From contig CALJKZ010000404.1 of NCBI GenBank assembly GCA_937983085.1, positions 1-13,603 of the forward strand: a stretch of 13,603 bases of DNA, in the 5' to 3' direction. Below the pieces are notes generated by a model. That model had not been told where the DNA came from. It saw only the letters and a list, made by a program, of their open reading frames with translations, and did no database searches. Shown here piece after piece: positions 7,077 through 12,359 of the stretch. Source of the stretch: an uncultured Gemmatimonadales bacterium. GTDB lineage: Bacteria > Gemmatimonadota > Gemmatimonadetes > Longimicrobiales > Gaopeijiaceae. The stretch's first letter is position 1, and each line of letters opens with the position of its first letter. The translations under genes were made by a program, and so were the position numbers.

Positions 7077-8084
7077 TTCGTGCGGGTCGCCGCCGACCTT
7101 CTCGCCGGAGATGAACGCCCGAGCGCCCTCGGGGAGCAGGAGATCGTCGGAAATGGCTGCGATCTCCTCCGCTTCCTCCCACGCCCGCTCGAGGAGCCAG
7201 AGCTCGCCCTCGAGGGCCCTGCGCTCCTGCTCTTCGTGAAGCGCCATCTCGAGAGCGAGCTTGGTGGGCTTCGGCATCTTGTTGACGTATCCGGGGACGC
7301 CCTTCTTGTCGGTGAAGCGGTCCCCCTGCACCAGCTCGTGCAGGAAGTGATCGGGGTGACCGTGCTCCTCGATCTGCGTCACCGCATCCTGCACGACCCG
7401 CTCCTTCCCGCCGGCGTGGTTCATCGCGGGCATGATCAGGCTGATGTGGCGCTCCGCCTCCTCGCCGTCGAACCACTCCGTCTTCTTGCCCTTCCGCACC
7501 TCGAGTCGATAGCCGGACTCGCCCTCTGGTGCCCGCAGTCGCGTACCCAGGAGGTCGATGTTCTTGAGCTTGATGACCCGGCCGTCGTCGGTGCGCAGCT
7601 TCACCCGCGTACGACCGTTCATCCACAGGTTGAAAAGGTTGCCCGACTGACCCAGTACGGCTCCGCTCACCACACCCGTCACCGCGCCCCCGATGATGAC
7701 GGCTCCGAAGACCACGGCGGCGCCGGCCCCGTAGAGCACGGCCTTCTTCCGCCTCCGCCCGAACTGATCACCGTAGCGCCACGCGGCGAACTCCTGACGA
7801 AGGGGATCGCCGATGCGGACGAGCTCGAGACCTTCGGCATGGCGAGCCAGCCCCACGTTCTCCGACGAAACACGCACCCGGGTCTCGCGGAAGAGGCGCT
7901 CGCATGTCTCCACGGCTTCCCAGCGCTCTTCCATGGGGGTGAGGTTCCACCGCTCGCACTTCCGGCACACGACCCAGAGACGGCCCCGGGCGGCATCGAA
8001 GGCCAGGCGCCGGCCTACCGGGAAGGTCTCCACCACCTCGTTCGCCCCGAGGGGGCGATTGCAGAACATGCAGGTGGTGTACAT
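7074..8084 (-). CDS. Zinc-ribbon, membrane-anchored protein of unknown function
   Basis: 336 residues; ATG 8084 is preceded by GGGGAG with about five bases of spacing. I do not recognise the family. An N-terminal zinc ribbon is plain: TTCMFC gives Cys5/Cys8 and VVCRKC gives Cys40/Cys43, the second followed by ERWNLTP. After a mixed region comes basic RRRKK (110-114) and a Gly/Ala/Val-rich hydrophobic stretch (about 116-145), long enough for one membrane helix or a glycine-rich hairpin. The remaining domain (150-336) is soluble, with a strand-rich part (RVKLRTDDGRVIKLKNI), His-containing EEHGHPDHFLHEL (239-250) and an acidic helical tail (275-312). By the positive-inside rule the zinc ribbon is likely cytoplasmic. 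The soluble half could also be cytoplasmic if the hydrophobic part is a hairpin. It is read alone, divergent from the LEA-like lipoprotein. Confidence 0.8.
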   Translation of the reverse strand: MYTTCMFCNRPLGANEVVETFPVGRRLAFDAARGRLWVVCRKCERWNLTPMEERWEAVETCERLFRETRVRVSSENVGLARHAEGLELVRIGDPLRQEFAAWRYGDQFGRRRKKAVLYGAGAAVVFGAVIIGGAVTGVVSGAVLGQSGNLFNLWMNGRTRVKLRTDDGRVIKLKNIDLLGTRLRAPEGESGYRLEVRKGKKTEWFDGEEAERHISLIMPAMNHAGGKERVVQDAVTQIEEHGHPDHFLHELVQGDRFTDKKGVPGYVNKMPKPTKLALEMALHEEQERRALEGELWLLERAWEEAEEIAAISDDLLLPEGARAFISGEKVGGDPHE

Positions 8085-8112
8085 GGGGGCTCCCCGTCAT
8101 GGACCGTCCAGT

Positions 8113-8127
8113 GGAGTGACGCACTCC
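8113..8127. promoter_or_regulatory. Operator-like palindrome upstream of the zinc-ribbon gene
   Basis: GGAGTG, three-base spacer, CACTCC: perfect six-base arms, 28 bases ahead of ATG 8084. The symmetry suits a dimeric regulator, or it could be a leader hairpin. No second copy was noticed in the window, so this is a position-based suggestion only. Confidence 0.3.
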
Positions 8128-8190
8128 TCTACCTCCAATACGGGCCAGGAAGGCGGCGTATTCAAGATCGGAGCCACGCATGTACGCGGT

Positions 8191-8220
8191 GGGGCTATCG
8201 GGACCGGGCACCCGAGCCCC
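8191..8220. promoter_or_regulatory. Strong GC stem-loop upstream of the LEA-like lipoprotein gene
   Basis: GGGGCT-AT-CGGG (8191-8202), an eight-base loop, then CCCGAGCCCC (8211-8220): ten pairs with a two-base bulge. It is 65 bases before ATG 8286 and has no following T-tract. It could be a leader element of the plus-strand gene, a protein-binding site, or a barrier to transcription between the divergent genes. Confidence 0.4.
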
Positions 8221-8285
8221 CTCCGATGGTAGCTTTCGGTCAGGGGCCCTCCCGAGGCCCTGTGCACATCAGCCTCGAGAGACGC

Positions 8286-8906
8286 ATGCTCCACCTCGTA
8301 CGACTCCACCACGCCGCGGTCCTCGTTCGATTCCGCCACGCCCTGGTCCTCGGCGGCCTCCTCCTCGCATCCGGCTGTGCCACCCTTCAGCAGCTGGGCG
8401 CCCTGCGGAACGTCGACTTCGACCTCCGCGGCGTGTCCGACGTCCGTCTGGCCGGCATCGACTTCACCCGGGTCCGATCGTTCAGTGACTTGAGCCTGGG
8501 CGACGCGGCCGCGCTGGCGACAGCGGTGGCGGACCGCAATCTGCCCCTGGACCTCCAGTTGGACGTCGTCGCCGTGAACCCAGAAGACAACTACGCCGAT
8601 GCGCGCCTCGTCGAGATGGCGTGGACGCTCTTCCTGGAAGACCGGGAGACGGTGAGCGGCATTCTCGATCGTGAGATGGTGCTGCCTCGCGGCGAACCCA
8701 CCGACGTACCCGTGCGCGTAGGTCTCAACCTCGTCGAGTTCTACGAGGGCAATGCCCGCGATCTCTTCGAGCTGGCGCAGTCCCTCGCAGGCGTCGGTGG
8801 GCAGCCCAAGGAGGTCATGGTGGAGGTGCTCCCCACCGTCCAGACCTCCCTCGGCCCCATTCGGTACCCCGAGCCGCTACGCCTTCGTCACACCGTAGGC
8901 GGGTAG
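8286..8906 (+). CDS. LEA type 2 (WHy-like) family lipoprotein
   Basis: 206 residues from ATG 8286. In-frame ATG 8226 would put 20 further polar residues ahead of the signal, so 8286 is preferred although only a weak GAGAG precedes it. A basic and His-rich n-region (1-18) leads to a hydrophobic stretch 19-28 and lipobox A-S-G-C with Cys31. The mature part begins with TLQQLGALRNVDFDLRGVSDVRLAGIDF and continues with LPLDLQLDVVAVNPEDNYADARLVEMAWTLFLED, then VLPRGEPTDVPVRVGLNL. Alternating strands, the VxNP motif near 96-99 and a negatively charged self-binding-like segment are characteristic of the LEA_2/WHy beta-sandwich, known from stress-protective plant proteins and many bacterial lipoproteins of unclear function. 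It is likely periplasm-facing and lipid-anchored. No operon partner: it runs convergently into the M14 gene. Confidence 0.72.
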   Translation: MLHLVRLHHAAVLVRFRHALVLGGLLLASGCATLQQLGALRNVDFDLRGVSDVRLAGIDFTRVRSFSDLSLGDAAALATAVADRNLPLDLQLDVVAVNPEDNYADARLVEMAWTLFLEDRETVSGILDREMVLPRGEPTDVPVRVGLNLVEFYEGNARDLFELAQSLAGVGGQPKEVMVEVLPTVQTSLGPIRYPEPLRLRHTVGG

Positions 8907-8927
8907 CCGCGGCCGCGGCCACCCGCC
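8898..8927. terminator. Long GC stem between convergent genes, overlapping a stop codon
   Basis: GGCGGGT (8898-8904) pairs with ACCCGCC (8921-8927), and the centre holds CCGCGGCCGCGG, itself a palindrome, so about 14 pairs form with one A-C mismatch. The outer arm overlaps TAG 8904-8906 of the LEA-like gene. It lies between that gene and the convergent M14 gene (stop 8978) and would act on either strand. A second, smaller palindrome (CGCCCGGGCG, 8956-8965) lies closer to the M14 stop. No T-tract. Confidence 0.5.
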
Positions 8928-8977
8928 CGGGGGCGAAGGCGGACCGTCAGTAGCCCGCCCGGGCGCGACGGCGCTCG

Positions 8978-10636
8978 TCAGTAACCGGGCCGGAAGTACC
9001 GGTTGCGCTGGTACAGGTTGAAGGGCTGAACCTCCACCACCGGCAGGTACTGGTGGCTCATGACGCGCATCATCGGCACGCGCTGACGCTCGTCGTCCCC
9101 CTCGTCGGTCACCTCGAGGATGTGATCGGTCCATCCCCAGGTGATGAGGTTGTCGTCGGTCTCGGGCTCGAGGATGTAGTTGATGAGGTTGGCCCTCGAC
9201 TGGGCGCTGGGAATCCAGAACCAGCCGGGTGCCACATCCACGGCCTCGGTGGCCTTCTCCACCTCCACCGACTTGAGGTAGTGGCCCTGGAAGTACGAGT
9301 CGCGATTCACGTCGGTGGCGTAGTAGACCTCGGCGTCCAGGGTGGCCGGCTCGCGGAATCGGTAGACGGAGATGTCGTGGTCTTGGAGCAGCGGAACGAT
9401 GGACGCCATGGCCGGGGGCAGGAGATAGCCCACGGGACGGGTCGTCGTGCGCGTCGGCACCCACTCGAGGAAGACCGGAACGGTCTGAAGCGAGTACCCG
9501 CCGGTCGCGTCCTCGTCGGGCATCCACACGGACTCGTCGCCCCGGTTCGTGAGCTCGTACTCCAGGACGATGGGATCGCCTCCCTGGGCTCCCGCCTCCA
9601 CCGCACGCATCCGGGACCCGGTAGTGAGGGCCCGGATCTCGTCGCGGTTGTCGGCGGCGACGCGAAGGATTTCGCTGGTGGCCAGGAAGCCGCCGCGAAC
9701 CTGATGGTAGTACCGCTCCTCTTCGGCGATCGCTTCGAGCGATCCGTTGCGGAAGAGCGTCCGCGCGTTTGGCGTCTCCAGCAGGATGCCGATGGAGTTG
9801 GTCAGGCCCGTGTATACGTGGTGCTTCCGTGGCTCCACCGACGTGGAGCCCCATCCGCGCTCCCCGTCCTGGGTCCGGACTCCCGAATAGTCGAAGGCCC
9901 GGTATCCTTCAGCCGCCACCGCCTCACGGAGGCGGGGGAAGATGTTCTGGTAGGGATATCTCCGCAGCTCCTCGTCGGCGGCGGGATTCAGCGTGCCCTG
10001 GTAGGTGATGACATAGGGCGGTGACCCTCCATGGTGACCGTCGACGTGGATGTCGGGCGTCCACTCGTTCATGACCTGGGTGACGAGAGCGTGGATCTCC
10101 TGGGACTCGAGCTTCACGTAGTCCCGGTTCATGTCGTAGCCCGCTTCGTTGGTCCGGCGCCGCACTTCACCCCCGTCGGGGTTGATGATTGGCACGACCA
10201 CTACGATGACGTCGTCGAGCACGCTGCGGAGGTCGCCCGCCACCAACTCCTTCGCCACCAGCTGGACCGACTCCTTCGGCGAGACCTCACCGCCGTGCAC
10301 CGACGGGGCCAGGAGGACGATGGTCTTCCCCGAGCGTACCGCGTCCTCCGGGTTCGTGATGGGCGGGTCGGCGATGGTGACCGTGTACATCTCCCGATCG
10401 AGGAGCGTGTGGGTCAGCGGTCGCATGTTCACGATGTGACTGATGGCGTCGAGCTCGTACCAGAACGCCATCAACGGCTCGAAGGGCGTGGGCCCCGAGC
10501 GGAAGTTCTGCTCCTCCTGCCACGTTTGTGGGAGTTCCTGGGCGCCGAGAGGGGCGGCCGCCGGGACGGCGACGAGAGCGAGGAGGGCTAGGGCCCGGCT
10601 GAAGCCGGAGAGCGTGCGACGGAGCATGATGGCCAT
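8978..10636 (-). CDS. Secreted M14 family zinc carboxypeptidase-like protein
   Basis: 552 residues from ATG 10636 (ATG 10627 is three codons later). Signal peptide: MLRR, hydrophobic 15-30, cleavage near LGA-QE. The M14 domain spans about 55-330. The zinc motif HxxE is His114/Glu117 in SVHGGE; NPDG (152-155) and DMNRDY (168-173, with Asn170-Arg171 for the substrate carboxylate) follow; the third zinc ligand is His201 or His202 in DGHHGG; the catalytic Glu is Glu287 in ILLETPN. All key residues are present. Residues 340-552 form a beta-rich C-terminal extension seen in large bacterial M14 relatives, ending in RNRYFRPGY. The expected activity is removal of C-terminal residues from peptides in the periplasm or outside. 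There is no ribosome site; instead the start is preceded by a self-complementary leader (10640-10688). The CAP lipoprotein gene upstream is in the same direction, 92 bases away. Confidence 0.92.
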   Translation of the reverse strand: MAIMLRRTLSGFSRALALLALVAVPAAAPLGAQELPQTWQEEQNFRSGPTPFEPLMAFWYELDAISHIVNMRPLTHTLLDREMYTVTIADPPITNPEDAVRSGKTIVLLAPSVHGGEVSPKESVQLVAKELVAGDLRSVLDDVIVVVVPIINPDGGEVRRRTNEAGYDMNRDYVKLESQEIHALVTQVMNEWTPDIHVDGHHGGSPPYVITYQGTLNPAADEELRRYPYQNIFPRLREAVAAEGYRAFDYSGVRTQDGERGWGSTSVEPRKHHVYTGLTNSIGILLETPNARTLFRNGSLEAIAEEERYYHQVRGGFLATSEILRVAADNRDEIRALTTGSRMRAVEAGAQGGDPIVLEYELTNRGDESVWMPDEDATGGYSLQTVPVFLEWVPTRTTTRPVGYLLPPAMASIVPLLQDHDISVYRFREPATLDAEVYYATDVNRDSYFQGHYLKSVEVEKATEAVDVAPGWFWIPSAQSRANLINYILEPETDDNLITWGWTDHILEVTDEGDDERQRVPMMRVMSHQYLPVVEVQPFNLYQRNRYFRPGY

Positions 10637-10639
10637 GGT

Positions 10640-10688
10640 GCGGGTGAGTCGGTCCGAAAACGGACCGACACGGTAGGCGTGCACCCGC
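10640..10688 (-). promoter_or_regulatory. Self-complementary leader directly before the M14 start
   Basis: A perfect nine-pair hairpin with a four-base loop (10648-10656 with 10661-10669; loop TTTT on the minus strand) is enclosed by seven-base arms, GCGGGTG 10640-10646 and CACCCGC 10682-10688. The inner hairpin ends 12 bases before ATG 10636, and the outer stem would cover most of the bases just before the start. It may modulate translation or end transcription from the CAP gene; no U-tract follows. Confidence 0.42.
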
Positions 10689-10690
10689 GA

Positions 10691-10710
10691 GGCCGCCACC
10701 GGTGGCGGCC
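10691..10710 (-). terminator. Perfect 20-base palindrome downstream of the CAP gene
   Basis: GGCCGCCACC joined directly to its reverse complement, starting 18 bases past the CAP-gene stop on the minus strand. As RNA it would fold to about eight pairs with a four-base loop. It is the best candidate for the CAP-gene terminator, though without a T-tract; as DNA it could equally bind a dimeric protein. Confidence 0.42.
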
Positions 10711-10728
10711 GGATGGACTCCGCATACC

Positions 10729-11196
10729 TCAGGGCGTCGTCAGGAACAGGTGCGTGCCGCGCGTGACCACGATACCCACCCCGTGCTGCCGAAGAGCGCA
10801 GTTCTCGATGTTCGCCCGGTGCCCGGGGCTGTCGATCCAGGCCTGGAGGACCGAGGCGGCGTCGTAGTACCCGTAGGCGATGTTCTCCGCAGCGCCGGAG
10901 TAGGAGATGCCGGCATTGGTCATGCGATCGAACGGGGAGTCGCCGTCCGGATTCGTGTGGGCGAAGTAGTTCCGGGCGATCATGTCCGCCGAGTGGGCTT
11001 CCGCCACCTCGGCCGCCGCACCGTGCCACTCGAGGACCGGACATCCGACATCGACCCGGTGGTCGTTGAGAAGCTCCACGAACTCGACCACACGGGGGTC
11101 CGCGGCCTCCGGGCCGGTGAGACTGTCCCCGCACGCAGCCAGCACCGCCACACAGAGCCCGAGGGTACCGTACCACGTTCTCGGCTTCGCATCCAT
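10729..11196 (-). CDS. CAP/SCP-domain (PR-1-like) lipoprotein
   Basis: 155 residues from ATG 11196, with GAGG at 11207-11210 ten bases ahead. A short signal ends in lipobox L-A-A-C with Cys22. The CAP domain runs from about 35 to the end: VVEFVELLNDHRVDVGCPVLEW is the first helix (usual lNxxR), AHSADMIARNYFAHTNPDG holds His68 and the classical YFAHTNPDG block, SPFDRM follows, AAENIAYG holds Glu104, and WIDSPGHRANI holds His126. These correspond to residues of the central CAP cavity. Cys52 and Cys133 might pair. Bacterial CAP proteins of this compact type are secreted or anchored; roles proposed for relatives range from lipid or sterol binding to proteolysis, none settled. It ends close after GVGIVVTRGTHLFLTT, typical of the family, so it is complete. 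It is upstream of the M14 gene but separated by hairpins. Confidence 0.9.
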   Translation of the reverse strand: MDAKPRTWYGTLGLCVAVLAACGDSLTGPEAADPRVVEFVELLNDHRVDVGCPVLEWHGAAAEVAEAHSADMIARNYFAHTNPDGDSPFDRMTNAGISYSGAAENIAYGYYDAASVLQAWIDSPGHRANIENCALRQHGVGIVVTRGTHLFLTTP

Positions 11197-11314
11197 GAGC
11201 GTTCTACCTCGGCTTCGTGTCCGGAGTTCGTGTCGATCACTGCCCTTGTCGGAAAATCCGTGCCATTCCCCTTCCAGGGGCCGGGGGGCATGCCGCCGGC
11301 CCGCTCCAGCGGCT

Positions 11315-11341
11315 TTCGCGCCCCGCTTCGGGCCCCGCGAA
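11315..11341. other. Two-tier hairpin in the intergenic region
   Basis: TTCGCG (11315-11320) pairs with CGCGAA (11336-11341); inside, CCCG (11322-11325) pairs with CGGG (11329-11332) around a three-base loop. Ten pairs with a small asymmetric internal loop, no T-tract. Role unknown. Confidence 0.35.
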
Positions 11342-11463
11342 GGCCGGCGATAAGCTGGAATGGCGCGCCTCGCTGGCCCCTGGGACCCCCGGACCGTACC
11401 GTGACCCCTCGATCGTGTACCCGCCACCCGTCGGGTACCGCGGACAGGCAAAGATTTCGTGGT

Positions 11464-11468
11464 GGAGG
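11464..11468 (+). promoter_or_regulatory. Ribosome binding site fixing the ABC ATPase start
   Basis: GGAGG six bases before GTG 11475. It decides the start against the longer in-frame reading from 11217, which would add 86 residues unlike any ABC protein. Confidence 0.75.
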
Positions 11469-11474
11469 AAGGAC

Positions 11475-12359
11475 GTGCGTCTCGTCATCGAAGGGCTCTC
11501 CAAGACGTATCCGGGCGGAGTCCAGGCCCTGAGCGATGTCACGCTGACCATCGATCCGGGCATGTTCGGGCTCCTCGGCCCCAACGGGGCCGGAAAGTCG
11601 ACCCTCATGCGAACCATCGCCACGCTCCAGCGCCCGGATACCGGGTCCATCCACCTGGGCGACCTCGACGTGCTGGCGCAGCCCGACGAAGTGCGGAAGG
11701 TCCTGGGCTACCTCCCGCAGGAGTTCGGGCTCTATCCCAACCTTTCGGCGAAGGTGGTGCTGGACCACTTCACCACCCTCAAGGGCATCACCGGACGAAA
11801 TGAGCGAACGGAGCTCGTCGAGTCCCTCCTGGTGAAGACCAACCTCTGGGAATCGAAGGACAAGGCGGTGGGTGGATTCTCGGGCGGGATGAAGCAACGC
11901 CTGGGCATCGCCATCGCGCTGGCCGGCGATCCGAAGCTGCTCATCGTGGATGAGCCGACGGCGGGCCTCGACCCGACGGAACGCCATCGCTTCCTGAACC
12001 TCCTGGCGGAGCTCGGCGAGGACATCGTCGTGATCCTGTCCACGCACATCGTCGAGGACGTGCGGGAGCTGTGCAGCTCCATGGCCATCATCCATCGCGG
12101 GCGGGTCGTACTCGAAGGCGATCCCGCGGCGGTCCTCGAGGGCGCTCGTGGCAAAGTGTGGCGAAAGAAGGTGGGCCGGGACGAGTTGGAGGCGCACCAG
12201 AACGACCTGGATGTCATCTCCATACGCCTTCAGGCAGGCGAGCCCCTCATCCACGTGTGGAGTGACGATGCGCCTGGCGCCGGCTTCCAGAGCGTCGAAC
12301 CGGCCCTGGAGGACGTCTACTTCCATCAGGTGGGCGAAGCCGCCGCCCGGAGCGTCTGA
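11475..12359 (+). CDS. ABC transporter ATP-binding protein (ABC-2 type exporter)
   Basis: 294 residues, GTG start set by GGAGG and by the MRLVIEGLSKTYPGG opening usual for these ATPases. Nucleotide-binding elements are complete: A-loop Tyr12, Walker A GPNGAGKST (35-43), Q-loop Gln82 in LPQEFGLYP, signature FSGGMKQR (135-142), Walker B LLIVDEP (155-161) with catalytic Glu160, D-loop AGLDP (163-167), H-loop His191 in STHIVED. FSGGM in place of LSGGQ is a common variant in this subfamily. A C-terminal domain (about 215-294) ends in the SVEPALEDVYFH motif typical of the CcmA/DrrA-like group. It powers transport through the permease encoded next, whose start overlaps its stop (ATGA), so the two form one transporter at the inner membrane. 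The exported substrate cannot be predicted. Confidence 0.94.
   Translation: MRLVIEGLSKTYPGGVQALSDVTLTIDPGMFGLLGPNGAGKSTLMRTIATLQRPDTGSIHLGDLDVLAQPDEVRKVLGYLPQEFGLYPNLSAKVVLDHFTTLKGITGRNERTELVESLLVKTNLWESKDKAVGGFSGGMKQRLGIAIALAGDPKLLIVDEPTAGLDPTERHRFLNLLAELGEDIVVILSTHIVEDVRELCSSMAIIHRGRVVLEGDPAAVLEGARGKVWRKKVGRDELEAHQNDLDVISIRLQAGEPLIHVWSDDAPGAGFQSVEPALEDVYFHQVGEAAARSV

Larger units (their letters stand above)
8085..8285. promoter_or_regulatory. Divergent intergenic region with two inverted repeats
   Basis: These 201 bases separate the divergent starts at 8084 (minus) and 8286 (plus) and must hold the promoters of both genes unless transcription enters from outside. No convincing -35/-10 pair is visible; on the minus strand TTGAAT (8159-8164) precedes TATTGG near 8139 by 19 bases, a poor match. 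A palindrome at 8113-8127 and a strong stem-loop at 8191-8220 are listed separately. A weaker GGCC-based repeat lies at 8241-8262, just upstream of the lipoprotein start. Confidence 0.5.
11197..11474. other. Divergent intergenic region rich in inverted repeats
   Basis: These 278 bases lie between the CAP gene (minus) and the ABC ATPase (plus). Open frames cross it but none resembles a protein family or has a sensible start. Inverted pairs seen are CCATTCC 11263-11269 with GGAATGG 11357-11363, CCAGGGGCC 11274-11282 with GGCCCCTGG 11375-11383 (crossing order), and a compact hairpin at 11315-11341. No promoter consensus is convincing, though divergent promoters are expected here. Confidence 0.5.

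Noticed and set aside
5413..7239. Long plus-strand open frame of over 600 codons
   Set aside because: It is antisense to the S9 peptidase, whose propeller repeats and Ser-Asp-His triad are unmistakable; the frame has no domain and a His/Gly/Asp-rich composition typical of GC-rich shadows.
8139..8164. Possible minus-strand promoter TTGAAT-19-TATTGG
   Set aside because: Poor -10 match and non-ideal spacing; not better than expected by chance.
7080..8285. Long N-terminal extension of the LEA-like gene
   Set aside because: It is antisense to the zinc-ribbon gene and would bury the lipoprotein signal in mid-protein. ATG 8286 gives a proper signal and lipobox.
8950..8985. Near-repeat of the last bases of the M14 gene beyond its stop (GTCAGTA followed by CCCG-rich sequence twice)
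   Set aside because: The match is about 10 bases with differences, in another reading frame relative to the stop, and within low-complexity GC sequence; not a convincing duplication.
10637..11176. N-terminal extension of the M14 protein through the CAP gene
   Set aside because: The added sequence is the CAP gene in another frame, and ATG 10636 is followed at once by a signal peptide.
10980..12326. 448-codon minus-strand open frame opposite the ABC ATPase
   Set aside because: The plus strand encodes all ATPase motifs in order with a good ribosome site; the antisense frame shows no family features.
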